Source of the DNA: Flavimobilis rhizosphaerae
Lineage (GTDB): Bacteria > Actinomycetota > Actinomycetes > Actinomycetales > Cellulomonadaceae
DNA length: 64,000 bases
Assembly (NCBI RefSeq): GCF_014852685.1
Contig: NZ_JACZDF010000004.1
Location: 1-64,000, forward strand
Reading direction: 5' to 3'
In this document: positions 8,550 through 17,913 of the stretch, in pieces
Position numbering within the stretch: position 1 is the stretch's first letter
How the letters are laid out: the number at the start of each line of letters is the position of its first letter
Translations under genes and position numbers: made by a program
Notes under the pieces: generated by a model
What the model was told of the DNA's origin: nothing
The model's input: only the letters and a program-made list of their open reading frames with translations
Databases searched by the model: none

Positions 8550-9578
8550 TCACTCTCTCCAGCGCGTGCGGGATGCATGTAGCGCCGTATCGGCAGCGTT
8601 GAGCTTTCTCGTGATGTCAGCGACCCTCGAGGGTTCGGCATGACTTGGTGTCCGAACTGATTCTCTGCTGCGGGTGGAGACGCTGCCCGCGATGATCGGA
8701 GTGGCCGGCGCCTGCGTGTCGAGTGCCGCCTCCTGCGGCACTGGCATCGTAGGGTGGTAGTAAATCTCGCTTTCAGCGGAGCGTGACAAAGTTGAATTTA
8801 CCCACCCTGCAACATCGTCTGTCAACGGGCGGCGCATTGCTCCAATGCGACGAGACTCACCGATGATAAGGTGGTGTGGGCTGGCCGGCATAAAGACGCT
8901 TGATCCAAGCGGCACTATTCCTTGCCAATGGTCGGCCGGCCTCTCAACGGCCACCGAGCTGTCCGAAGTGATCAGCATGGCACTATCGCTCGTCGCCACG
9001 CTCCACTCATAGTTTCGGAGCCTTGACTGAGTTTCATTAATGATTGATGCCATCGTTCGAAGTTGAGACCGTGTTGTCTCGGCATGGTCTATCGGCAGGT
9101 TTGTGACGAAGTCAATGACTTGGGGATGGAAGTATATTCCCCTTGTTCTGTATCGCTCGAAGGTTGCAGCGGTTACCTCAGGCTTCAGGTTTGAGTCGAA
9201 CTCGTGCATCATCCTCCGTATGTAAGGCGAGCGACATAATGAGGTGGCGATGAACCATGCGATGGGGTCAGGGTCGTATGGGCATGGCGGAATACCTACC
9301 CTTGCGTGTTCGAGGACCGGCGCAGCGGGAGCCTCGGCGCGGGCTCCCAGCCAGACCTCGACTGCGTCGTCCGGCTTGCCGCTGATGCCCTCAAAACTGT
9401 AGAAGTTGTTCCTTACAGAGGCGTTGTTCAGGTGCGTGACGAACGTTGCGCCGCTGCGATTAGTAACCGCGACCCTACTTTGCGAGTCAGCAAATCCCTT
9501 GAGTAGCACTTTCGGTACCGTGTGGTGTCGGCGACTGATTTCTCGCCTCGATATCATGGAGACATTTGACACTGGCAT
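8550..9578 (-). CDS. DUF4238-family protein
   Basis: A 342-residue cytosolic protein whose N-terminus RRHHTVPKVLLKGFA matches the RxHxVPxxYLxxF signature of DUF4238 (PF14022). The function of this family is unknown. Conserved-looking blocks are NNFYSFEG, YIRRMMHEF and SSVFMPASPHHLIIGE. It lies 72 bp downstream of the zinc-ribbon/HEPN-like gene on the same strand, so the two may be one operon. Codon use is clearly more A/T-rich than in the core genes, indicating transfer. The stop codon falls inside three tandem copies of CTCACTCT (8533-8556). The start could also be Met8 (9557). Confidence 0.7.
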   Translation of the reverse strand: MPVSNVSMISRREISRRHHTVPKVLLKGFADSQSRVAVTNRSGATFVTHLNNASVRNNFYSFEGISGKPDDAVEVWLGARAEAPAAPVLEHARVGIPPCPYDPDPIAWFIATSLCRSPYIRRMMHEFDSNLKPEVTAATFERYRTRGIYFHPQVIDFVTNLPIDHAETTRSQLRTMASIINETQSRLRNYEWSVATSDSAMLITSDSSVAVERPADHWQGIVPLGSSVFMPASPHHLIIGESRRIGAMRRPLTDDVAGWVNSTLSRSAESEIYYHPTMPVPQEAALDTQAPATPIIAGSVSTRSRESVRTPSHAEPSRVADITRKLNAADTALHASRTRWRE

Positions 9579-9650
9579 TCCGTTGTTTCCAGTAGGTGAA
9601 TGGTGGATGCTTGCAGTGCCAGAGAACTCCGCTTCACGCTCGCCTGGCGG

Positions 9651-11663
9651 TTATTTCATAGCTCCATGCGCAGGTGACGATTGTGACTCGGTCACGATAC
9701 AGGGCGTGCTCTGTGTGCGTGCCTGAAGGTGGACGGTGACCCTTGGGCCGGTTGGAACCGCAGGTGCTGTCGCGGTGGCGGCAAGGCTTGCGACCTTTCG
9801 CCGCAAGCTGTCAGCATCGCCAGTCCTCAAGCTTGCGATGGCAGATGTTGCGAGGTTCTCGAGATCGTCGAAGCCGTGGTTATGAGCGAGGTCACGGATT
9901 TTCCGCAGTCTCTTCACCATCGTGGGCTGGTCGTTGAGCAGAAGGTTCGCCAGTGTTGCCACGGCAAACTCGACGTCCGGATGGCTGAGGAGGCATGTCC
10001 GCCCGCGTGTCGTCTTGTGGCGGAGCTCGAGCAAGGCGATGCATGTCGTCGCGGAGTCGATTCCGACCTGTTCGCTGTAGTCGTTATAGTCAACGAGGTC
10101 GATCTCGAGAGGCTCACTCGGAAGGCCCGTCACGGCGACCGTCAAGCGTTCGATGCCGGGGCTGGCCTGCTCTGCGAGGGCGAGCGCTGTCGTCAACACC
10201 TCGGTGGGCGGCAAGCTTGCCTCTACCGTCCAAGTTCCGTTTCGGACAGTGGACTGGACATCGTCGATTCCGAAGCGGTGCTCGAGGTTCCAGGTGGCAA
10301 GATCGTGCGAGAACAGCCCCATGTACTCGGCATCGTCGGTAGAAGTGGGGACGTTGATCCCGGCAAGCTCGAGTGCAGCGTCCAGCGCCCACATTGCCGC
10401 CTGGAGCGACTCGAGGAGTGCAAGGACCCGGTCAACGTAGTCGTCCAGATCCATGACTTCCTTGTGGGACCTGAGAGCGATCGTGACGGTGACTTGAGAC
10501 TCGTCGAAGTTGAAGGCGCTGCCGTGGTGGGCAGAGTTGCGTAGGTAGGCGGGCATGTCGGCGCTGAGCGTCGGGAGCCGATGGTTGAGCTTGCTGATGA
10601 GGTCTGTCGAGTTCCACTCGAGGAACTTGCGGTACTGATCGACCCCCTCGGCGGCTCCCACCAGCAAGCGATACCAGACCAGGAGTGGCATCGCGGACTC
10701 TTGCAACTCCCCGACAGATCTTGCGAGTCGGCGGACGACCGCCGCACCTCTTCTCTCGGTCGCCACCACTTGGGTGAAGTGGTTCAGCGTCTCGAAGAGG
10801 TCGCGCCGTAGATGCTCGAGCCCCTGGAGCGCACCGTCCATCGCCGCAATCTCCCGGAGCCGCTCCGGGGGCGCGCACACCTGGGATGCTTCCCGGACCT
10901 TCAAGCTAAACACCTGTGGGCTGTAGAACGCCGACGCAACGACCTCGAGGATGAGGAAGCTCATGGAAGCGCCATCGGCCACGTCGCTGCCGGTCACCTG
11001 ACGAGCCCTGCGAGCTCCCTCTTCGACCAGCTCGTTCCTGCTGGCACCGGGGTGCAAGATCTGCAGCGAGAGCTGGAGGCGCCGGGTCAATGACGGCTCT
11101 GCGCTCTGGCTGGTGAGGACGTCGATGGCCTCGCCGACCGTCCGCGCGTCACTTATGAAACGGGGTGCTCTGTCGAGAAGGAACTGTCCCTGGCTGCCCA
11201 ACTCCTGGGCGTGGGCCATGTCGAGTGTTGTCAATGCCTCGCGGTAGATTGGCCAGATCCGCTGAAGCTCCTGCGCCACGCCAAGATATGCGCGCGCCTT
11301 GGCCCCGGGGCGTCGCGAAGCTGCGGCGTCGAGGGTGTCGACGAGGGTGTCGAGTCGTCTTAGGGTTCGCGCCATCTTAACGGGTGCCCCCGAACCCGCC
11401 GCAGGATCGAGGAGCTCACTGAGGTGCGCTTGGAACGCGTTGGCGAACGTTAGGAGTGCCTCGTGGGCTGGCTCTTCGTGAAGTTCGCAATCGCTGGAAC
11501 GTTGGTCGTCGAGTGCGTTGGAGAGCGCATCAACTGCTTGCCGACGCCGGACAACCGCGTTGTTGACCTCGCCCAAGCGTGGCGGCTGGCCACATTCAGC
11601 GCATGCGGTGCCCAGCACTCGTTGCGCCTTGCAGCGCAGGCACGGGGCGACAGTGAATGGCAT
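9651..11663 (-). CDS. Large hypothetical protein with zinc ribbon and HEPN-like RNxxxH motif
   Basis: A 670-residue soluble protein; a GTG six codons upstream (11681) is an alternative start. Residues 8-25 form a C-x2-C...C-x2-C zinc ribbon (CLRCKAQRV...CAECG). Long helical regions follow. Near residue 374, YLRNSAHHGSAFNFDE has the RNxxxH pattern of HEPN ribonuclease domains and sits in the LRNAxAH-type context common in those folds, followed by a long helix. The C-terminal 250 residues are unassigned. A zinc ribbon plus HEPN in a defence-rich island suggests an abortive-infection RNase or RNA-binding effector, possibly with the DUF4238 gene 72 bp downstream. This is inference from one motif. 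Confidence 0.55.
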   Translation of the reverse strand: MPFTVAPCLRCKAQRVLGTACAECGQPPRLGEVNNAVVRRRQAVDALSNALDDQRSSDCELHEEPAHEALLTFANAFQAHLSELLDPAAGSGAPVKMARTLRRLDTLVDTLDAAASRRPGAKARAYLGVAQELQRIWPIYREALTTLDMAHAQELGSQGQFLLDRAPRFISDARTVGEAIDVLTSQSAEPSLTRRLQLSLQILHPGASRNELVEEGARRARQVTGSDVADGASMSFLILEVVASAFYSPQVFSLKVREASQVCAPPERLREIAAMDGALQGLEHLRRDLFETLNHFTQVVATERRGAAVVRRLARSVGELQESAMPLLVWYRLLVGAAEGVDQYRKFLEWNSTDLISKLNHRLPTLSADMPAYLRNSAHHGSAFNFDESQVTVTIALRSHKEVMDLDDYVDRVLALLESLQAAMWALDAALELAGINVPTSTDDAEYMGLFSHDLATWNLEHRFGIDDVQSTVRNGTWTVEASLPPTEVLTTALALAEQASPGIERLTVAVTGLPSEPLEIDLVDYNDYSEQVGIDSATTCIALLELRHKTTRGRTCLLSHPDVEFAVATLANLLLNDQPTMVKRLRKIRDLAHNHGFDDLENLATSAIASLRTGDADSLRRKVASLAATATAPAVPTGPRVTVHLQARTQSTPCIVTESQSSPAHGAMK

Positions 11664-11928
11664 GTGAGCCTTGGGGCGCACCGAGCCTCCTCAGGGTGTG
11701 CGGACGACAGAGTCGGTGGAACGCCGGCGACGTCCAGAGCCGGACTCAGGAGTACCGCATGGGACTGAATAGTGGCTCGGGCCGTGCAATTTGCGGGCTG
11801 ACCCTTGTGCAGCGGTGTCCGGCGGCGGGCACTGAACCTTCGAACTCCGAATGCTGGCTATTGCAGATCTCCCGAGGATCCAAGGTCGTCCTTGCGGCGG
11901 GAGTGACATGCCGATCGCCCCGTCAGAG

Positions 11929-12129
11929 CTACTTGCCTTTGACGGTGGTGGACGGGTGGCGCGCGGCGTAGGCGTCAGTCACGAAGCGGCCGGTGACGGC
12001 GCTGCGGGCCGCAGTCGTCGGCTTAGCGCCCGAGGTGATGGTGATCGTTCTCTTGGGACTGCTTGCAGCCTTGCTCGACGGGACGAACCGGCCCGTTGCT
12101 GCGCTGTGCGTCGTAGTTCGCTTCGACAT
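11929..12129 (-). CDS. Small basic protein with duplicated TGRFV motif
   Basis: A 66-residue, very basic Ser/Thr-rich protein starting MSKRTTTHSAATGRFVPSS. The motif SA(A/V)TGRFV occurs twice, near residues 9 and 46, the second followed by AARHPSTTV. Short proteins with this second motif recur in actinobacterial genomes and mobile DNA, but I know no function. A GAGG-like site precedes the ATG. Upstream lies a decayed IS3 end. It could be a nucleoid or DNA-binding peptide given its charge, but nothing proves this. Confidence 0.6.
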   Translation of the reverse strand: MSKRTTTHSAATGRFVPSSKAASSPKRTITITSGAKPTTAARSAVTGRFVTDAYAARHPSTTVKGK

Positions 12130-12514
12130 GTTGCCTCGACCGCCTCTCCAGACCTGGTGCGGCCGGTGGCCGCTCCTTCGCTCCAGACTACATCCGTGTA
12201 ACCACAATATGTAGTAGTGCTGCCGAGAGTCTCGCCCAAGATGTTGGGCGTCTGACGCGCGGCTGGTTGTGGCGCGAACGCTGGCTTCCGCTCTGGTTCT
12301 TCGGTAGTGCATGACCCGCGCGCTTGGCCTGGCCGGCCCCGTGGCGTGTTCGGGAACTGCGTCGCCGGAAGGTCGGGAATCTTCCAGGACGGGGGAGCGG
12401 CAGTGCGGGCGGCCGAGGAGTCAGTTGGGCGGTCACGGACGCAGTGGCCGGGGCGGCTGGAAGTGGCCGGTGCCGGGATGGCGTGGATGGTGCGTCCATC
12501 TTTACCCCGCCGAG

Positions 12515-12865
12515 TGCTGATGCGAAGAATGCCGAGGCACTGCACAGGATCGTGTCGGCTCGGCGCAGCTCGTGGCTTTCCCGCTCGGGCGCGGCCAGGA
12601 GCTCAGCGTCTGCGGTCGTGGTGCCGGGGCGCGTCCCGGCGTCGATCTCGGCACGCTGGACCCAACTGCGCAACGTCTCGGGGTTGATCCCTAACTGCTC
12701 ACCGATACGCCGACACGCGCCAGCCGCCGAGGCGCTCTCCTTCTTGGCCTCGAGCACGAGCCGGATCGCACGCTCGCGAAGCACGCCTGAGGTACTTCCT
12801 GGGTGCTGCCATGACTCTCACATCCTCCGTTGGTTGAGAGCCTCTACGAAACCTGGGGCGGTTCA
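12515..12865 (-). pseudogene. IS3-family orfA remnant with terminal inverted repeat
   Basis: The outer end is a terminal repeat beginning TGAACCGCCCC at 12865 and reading leftward. It is followed by MAAPRKYLR and then, after a frameshift near 12785, by an orfA helix-turn-helix (RERAIRLVLEAK ... GINPETLRSWVQRAEIDAG ... LRRADTILCSASAFFAS). Similarity stops at about 12515 and orfB is missing. The same terminal repeat family occurs at about 16098 and 20894, so related IS3 copies have inserted several times in this island. Confidence 0.75.
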
Positions 12866-13309
12866 GCACCGACAAAGCCCTGCATTGCCTGAACGCCCGC
12901 CGTTAGGCGCTGCGGATCTCTTCCGGAAGCGAGGGGAGTGTCAGGGCTCCCTCATCCACCTTCACGGACGACCCTCGACCCCTGAACGGCTTGGCTCGGT
13001 GCACTGAGACCGAGCCTCCGCCGGCTCAACCACTGGCCGACGATACGCCGCCCTGGTCGGCGCCCGAGAGGACCTTGCAGAGGCGTGGAAGCAGGACGTT
13101 GCTAACCGTGCGGGGGTTGCGCTCAACCGCCACCCAGTCTCTTGAATGATCCGGGCGGGCTCGGCCGCAGACCGTTCATTGGCCTGAACTGGGGTGCGCC
13201 TGCCCCGCTGCCAAGTCATGGTGATTCCGTTCTCGCGCGTCCCGACGCGAGCGCTTTGGCGGACCGCCGTCGCTTCGTTCAACGGACGATTGCTCCGTAT
13301 ACTGCGACA
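12866..13309. other. Intergenic stretch without recognisable gene
   Basis: This stretch lies between the IS3 remnant end and the DUF4365 gene. I see no convincing coding frame, RNA gene or repeat. It is probably decayed DNA plus the promoter of the downstream gene; ATACTGCGA just before that gene's ATG gives no clear promoter hexamers. Confidence 0.4.
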
Positions 13310-14281
13310 ATGACGAAGACTATCCGGGATACCGCTCTCCAGGACCGCGGCGGTGTAGCTACAGTTCAGCAAATTGTGACGAGGGACATTCGTTGGGTCT
13401 TCCGCGAACAGACAACCGACGACTTCGGCATCGACGCGCATCTCGAGGTGGTGGAGAACGACGGTGTTAGTGGCCGTCTGATTGCGGTACAGATCAAGTC
13501 GGGCCCGAGCTATTTTTCAGAGCCCCACGAGGGTGGATGGTGGTTCCGGCTCGATAGTGCCGACCTTGGGTATTGGATGGATCACTCGCTGCCCGTTATC
13601 GTTGTACTTTGCAACCCAGATTTAGGGATCGCCTACTGGCAATCCGTGAGTGAGAAGACTGTTGTCGTTGGCAGTCGTGGTGGCAAGAAGATACTTGTCC
13701 CTACGGCCCATCGACTTGGTCGTGAGTCGCGACGTGAGCTGGCTAAGATCGCTGAAGGCAGTCCTTATGAACTCCGCCTGCGCGCCCTCCGACTGGCACT
13801 GCCGTGGATGAAGCTCCTTCAAGACGGGCGCAGAATCCTACTCGAGGCCGACGAGTGGATTAACAAGACCTCTGGGCGGGGCGACATCGTTATCGCGTCA
13901 GTCGACGAGGACGGCGAGGATCGCCAGGAACTCGGGAGTTGGTACATCAGGGCGGGCTTGCGCCCGTACGAGGATCTTTTGCCGACACTCGTGCCCTGGG
14001 CAGACTTGTTTCTTCATGAGGAGACCTATGATGATGCCGACCGTCAGGAGTGGGAGGAGTCTTGCGTCTTCTATGACGGCGAAGGCGACCGCATTGTTCT
14101 CGAGGACTATGCTGAGTGGCGCGAAAGGACTCTTGGAGAATGTGCTTTGCGCCCTTACATCAACTTGGCGAACGAGATCGATCGGTGGCGCCTCGAACTC
14201 GGCTTGAACGATCTCGGCCGGAGTTTTCTCGCCGTTGACCGATTTGCGCTGGGAGATGGGGCATTCCTCTCCCCGCGATGA
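13310..14281 (+). CDS. DUF4365 (PD-(D/E)XK-like) domain protein
   Basis: A 323-residue protein. Residues 5-130 match DUF4365 (PF14280): QDRGGV, WVFREQTTDDFGIDAHLEV, then IAVQIKSGPSYF, with D42 and Q61-x-K63 as the likely metal-binding core of a PD-(D/E)XK-like fold. LPVIVVLCNP and AYWQSV are further family blocks. Residues 200-323 are a less characterised helical C-terminus. DUF4365 occurs alone or fused to effectors in defence loci; its target is unknown. The gene stands alone between IS remnants, and its codons are less GC-biased than core genes. An upstream in-frame ATG (13142) exists, but the domain begins right after the chosen start. Confidence 0.75.
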   Translation: MTKTIRDTALQDRGGVATVQQIVTRDIRWVFREQTTDDFGIDAHLEVVENDGVSGRLIAVQIKSGPSYFSEPHEGGWWFRLDSADLGYWMDHSLPVIVVLCNPDLGIAYWQSVSEKTVVVGSRGGKKILVPTAHRLGRESRRELAKIAEGSPYELRLRALRLALPWMKLLQDGRRILLEADEWINKTSGRGDIVIASVDEDGEDRQELGSWYIRAGLRPYEDLLPTLVPWADLFLHEETYDDADRQEWEESCVFYDGEGDRIVLEDYAEWRERTLGECALRPYINLANEIDRWRLELGLNDLGRSFLAVDRFALGDGAFLSPR

Positions 14282-14511
14282 GTATCCCATCCTCCGTTCT
14301 GGTCGGCGTCGCAAGGGGCGGCAGTGTCGTCGCGATTTGGAGTCGCTCATAGTGGCTGAGGTGTCGGAGGTGGCTCTCTTGAATGCGAGCGGCTTTAGGG
14401 GCCCTTCCCATCAGAGGGTGTAGGGCCGGCGGGGTGATCTGGAGATGCGGGTGCAGGTCGAGCTCCCCCGATGATGGAGGTTCCTACGCCTTCCATCCGA
14501 GAGGCCTCGAC

Positions 14512-15826
14512 GTGCACGACGGTACCTTCTGCCTTCCTGACCTGACGACGTTCTGCCGCCTGGACGAGCTTGGTCTCGTCGTTGTCGGGCAACGCTTGGA
14601 GCCTGAACGGACGGTGCTGGAGTGCCGCGTCGTCGCGCGCGAGAACGACGCGTTCTGCCGCAGGTGCGGCGCCGAGGGCGTCATCCGAGACACTGTGACG
14701 CGGGCGCTCGCGCATGAACCGTGCGGGTGGCGTCTGTTGACGCTGCTGATCAGGGTGCGCCGGTACCGCTGCTCGGGCTGCCGGCGGGTGTGGCGCCAAG
14801 ACACCACGGCCGCAGCCGCGCCGCGTGCGAAGCTGTCGCGGGCGGCGGTGCGCTGGGCCCTGGTCGGGCTCGTGACCCAGCATCTGACGGTCGCACGGGT
14901 GGCCGAAGCGTTGGCGGTCGCGTGAGGCACCGCGAACGACGCTGTCCTGGCCGAAGGCATGCGCCTGCTGATCGACGACCCTGCCCGGTTCGACGGCGTC
15001 GCCGTGATCGGGGCCGAGGAGCACGTGGCGTCACACGACGCGCGGGGAGAAGTGCGTGACCGTGGTCATCGACCTGACCTCGATCCGGGACGGGGTCGGA
15101 CCAGCGAGGCTGCTGGACATGGTCGAGGGCCGGTCCAAGAGCGCGTTCAAGACCTGGCTCGCCGCGCTCCCCAAGTCCTGGCGTGACGGCGTCGAGGTCG
15201 TCGCGATGGACGGGTTCACCGGGTTCAAGACCGCGACCGCCGAAGAGCTGCCCGACGCAGTCGCGGTCCTCGACCCGTTCCACGTCGTGCGGTTGGCCGG
15301 CGACACGCTCGATCGGTGCCGCCGCCGAGTCCAGCAGGACCTGCACGGTCATCGTGGCCGCGCCGGCGACCAGCTCTACAAGGCTCGGCGGACCCTGCAC
15401 ACCGGCGCCGACCTGCTCACCGACAGACAGGCGGCGAGACTGGAGGCGTTGTTCGCCGACGAGGACCACGTCGAGGTCGAGGCCACCTGGGGTATCTACC
15501 AGCGCGTGATCACCGCCTACCGCCACCCCGACCGCGCCCAGGGACGCACACTCATGACCGCCGTCATCGACTCCCTGACTCGCGGCGTCCCGACAGCACT
15601 GCACGAGCTCGCCACCCTCGGACGGACCCTGACCAAACGCGCCGCCGACGTGCTCGCGTTCTTCGACCTGGCCGGCACGAGCAACGGCCCCACCGAGGCC
15701 AGCAACGGCCGACTCGAGCATCTACGCGGCTCCGCCCTCGGCTTCCGGAACCTGACCCACTACATCCCCCGATCACTCCTCGAAGCCGGTGGCTTCAGAG
15801 CCCGGCCACACCCTCAGATCGGATGA
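14512..15826 (+). pseudogene. ISL3-family transposase, inactivated
   Basis: The frame starts at a GTG (VHDGTFCLPDL). It carries the N-terminal zinc finger (CRRCG ... CSGCRRVW) and helix-turn-helix of ISL3 transposases, then is broken twice. A TGA at about 14923-14925 replaces what is normally a Trp codon (ALAVA-W), and two bases are lost near 15030 in EEHVWRH. From 15056 the DDE core continues intact: AMDGFTGFKTA, VLDPFHVV, and the final acid region NGPTEASNGRLEHLRG. Sequence similar to the left end begins near 14398. No right inverted repeat is visible: the next bases are an IS3 orfB tail. Confidence 0.85.
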
Positions 15827-15829
15827 GCC

Positions 15830-16098
15830 GACAATGCCGTCATCGAGAGCAACTGGCCTCGGATGCAGGTCGAGCCCTTGAACCGCAGATGCTGGCGCAC
15901 GCGTCTTGAGCTTGCCAACGCGATCTTCGAGTACCTCGAGATTCTCTACAACCGTCTGCGACAGCACTCCACCATCGGCTGGCTGACGCCGGTAGAGTTC
16001 GAGAACGCGGCAGCAATCACGGTGGCATGGGTTCCAGTTTTCCGAACCCACAGGAGTCGGGATACCCCCAGAGCCTCCACTACACCCGGGGCGGTTCA
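15830..16098 (+). pseudogene. IS3-family orfB C-terminal remnant with terminal repeat
   Basis: DNAVIES, then RTRLELANAIFEYLEILYN and GWLTPVEFE, are the last catalytic block (with the DDE glutamate) and C-terminus of an IS3 orfB. The front of the gene is absent; the frame is joined directly to the ISL3 pseudogene stop. The outer end at 16098 carries the TGAACCGCCCCGG terminal repeat seen at 12865 and 20894. It is a scar of overlapping IS insertions or deletions. Confidence 0.8.
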
Positions 16099-16154
16099 CC
16101 TTCTCGTAATGCGTGGCGCCCCGCATCCGAACCGCACCTACGGAGGAACGACAC

Positions 16155-17378
16155 GTGCGCGCATGGCGGAAGCTCGCAGCCCTACTTGCGATAGGACTCG
16201 CGGTCTCGGGGTGCGCGCCCGCCGCCCAGATCGCGGTTCCTGACGTGGTCGGGTATCGAGCCGATCAGGCCGAGGCGATCATCAAGGACGCCGGCTTCGA
16301 GCACGTCCGGGCGAAGAACACCGTGAGCCAGCTGCTCATCTTCGACTGGACCAACTGGGTCGTTGTTGCACAGCCGAGCGTGGGTGCTTTGCAGGCGGTC
16401 GACGAAGACGTCCAGATCCACGTCGGACCCAGGAACAGCGCGGCGACCTTGGCTCTCCTCTCCGAGACCGCGCCAGCGTACGCGGAAGTCAGCGCGCTCG
16501 TCGCGGCCGCGAACGTGCCAACTCCCGAACCGACGCCGAACCCAGGCGACTTCGTCCTGCCGTCCATCGTGGGTCTGCCCGAGATCTACGCGGTCAACCA
16601 TGGCGTCGACCCGTTCGACAGCTACAAGCCGTATCCCCGCACGATCAGGTACGACCTTGCGACCTACCTTCGTGACGTCCGGGAACGTGACCCCGAGACC
16701 GCGGACGCGATGGCCGACACGCTACTCGGTACTCCTCTGGCCTGGTGCGAGTTCTGGCTGCCTCGTTACTCGCAGTCCGACCTCGAGGACCGGCGTGCAC
16801 ACGCCGAAGCGATGGCGAAGCGCCTCGCAGACAATCTGAACGTCGAGTACCGCCCGCACGTGTCGACCGCGACGTACGACCTGCTGAAGTACGCCACCGA
16901 TGAAGCCGGGCGCCGGTTCTGCCCGCAGCAGGCCGCCAACCCGGGCAAACGAGTCCCGGACCGGCCGAGCGGGGCAGGTGCGCTCCCGGACGGACTCAAG
17001 GTCGCTGAACTCCCCATCGACGTCTACGCAATCGAGAGCCGGATGGACAGTAGCGGTGTGTGGGGCAACGGCGCGGCTTCCCGACCCGATGTCGAACTCG
17101 CCGTCGTGCGGATGCTCGTGATGCCGTCGGCGGCGTGGACCACCGCCGCAGGTGGGGCTCGTGCCATCGTCGATACATGTGGACGCATGGCGGACTTCTT
17201 ACCGCTGGAGTACGCCGACAAGTACGCCAAGGTGTTCGACCGCAGCCATGTCGGTGGGACATGGCCAGATGACCGGATGGACAAAGCGGTGCGTGACCTC
17301 GCGCCGTCAACGGTCTTCGTTGCCACCTATGAGGACATCGCGTGCCGCAAGCGTGGCGGGCACGATCCCAACGAGTAG
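16155..17378 (+). CDS. Lipoprotein with PASTA-like domain
   Basis: The GTG start follows a GGAGG at 16142-16146 and gives a lipoprotein signal (RAWRKLAALLAIGLAVSGC, lipobox ending at Cys). The mature protein opens with VPDVVGYRADQAEAIIKDAG, a PASTA-type repeat as in cell-wall-binding kinases and PBPs. The remaining 330 residues, with a proline linker (PTPEPTPNPGD), match nothing I recognise. Total 407 residues. It is expected to be anchored on the outer face of the membrane, perhaps contacting peptidoglycan. It lies alone between transposon remnants, so it may be cargo. Confidence 0.7.
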   Translation: MRAWRKLAALLAIGLAVSGCAPAAQIAVPDVVGYRADQAEAIIKDAGFEHVRAKNTVSQLLIFDWTNWVVVAQPSVGALQAVDEDVQIHVGPRNSAATLALLSETAPAYAEVSALVAAANVPTPEPTPNPGDFVLPSIVGLPEIYAVNHGVDPFDSYKPYPRTIRYDLATYLRDVRERDPETADAMADTLLGTPLAWCEFWLPRYSQSDLEDRRAHAEAMAKRLADNLNVEYRPHVSTATYDLLKYATDEAGRRFCPQQAANPGKRVPDRPSGAGALPDGLKVAELPIDVYAIESRMDSSGVWGNGAASRPDVELAVVRMLVMPSAAWTTAAGGARAIVDTCGRMADFLPLEYADKYAKVFDRSHVGGTWPDDRMDKAVRDLAPSTVFVATYEDIACRKRGGHDPNE

Positions 17379-17628
17379 CGGGCGCCCTCAGCCGCGGAGG
17401 GTCGTGGCCACAGCACCGGTCTGTCGAGATCAAGCGGCGCCTCTCTCGACGACGCTCCTGCGGGCGCCCTGCGCCGGACCGCCATTCCACCTAAGAAGCC
17501 CGGGTAGTGCGGAGGGCGGCGCGCAGTGGTGGCCTTCAGCCACGGGAGCGGTGGCAGCGAAGGGAGCCTGACCCGGTTTCCCGGACACCTGAGTTGAGGC
17601 GATGATCGTCTCGGAAGGAGTCTGTGAG

Positions 17629-17913
17629 ATGCCTGCTGCCCACCCGCCGGAGTTCCGGCGTCGAGCTCTGGATTTGGTTGCCCAGGGCAATCCTGTCGGC
17701 CAGACCGCGCGTGATCTCGGGATCAGCGAGTCCTGCCTGCGGAACTGGATGAATCGAGACGCAGTCGACTCCGGTCGCAAGGCCGGTGTCACGACAGACG
17801 AGCACAAGGAGCTCGTCGAGCTGCGCCGCCGCAACCGGGTGCTGGAGATGGAGATCGAGATACTCAAGCGCGCCAGCGCCTACTTCGCCCGGGAGAATGT
17901 GCTCCCAAAATAG
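17629..17913 (+). CDS. IS3 OrfA (transposase DNA-binding subunit)
   Basis: A 94-residue OrfA from ATG (MPAAHPPEFRRRALDLVAQ). The helix-turn-helix is TARDLGISESCLRNWMNRDA, followed by a leucine-zipper-like helix (ELVELRRRNRVLEMEIEILKR). It ends ...NVLPK-stop at a TAG directly behind the slippery heptamer C CCA AAA (17904-17910). Alone it binds the element ends and inhibits; the frameshifted OrfAB is the transposase. Confidence 0.9.
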   Translation: MPAAHPPEFRRRALDLVAQGNPVGQTARDLGISESCLRNWMNRDAVDSGRKAGVTTDEHKELVELRRRNRVLEMEIEILKRASAYFARENVLPK

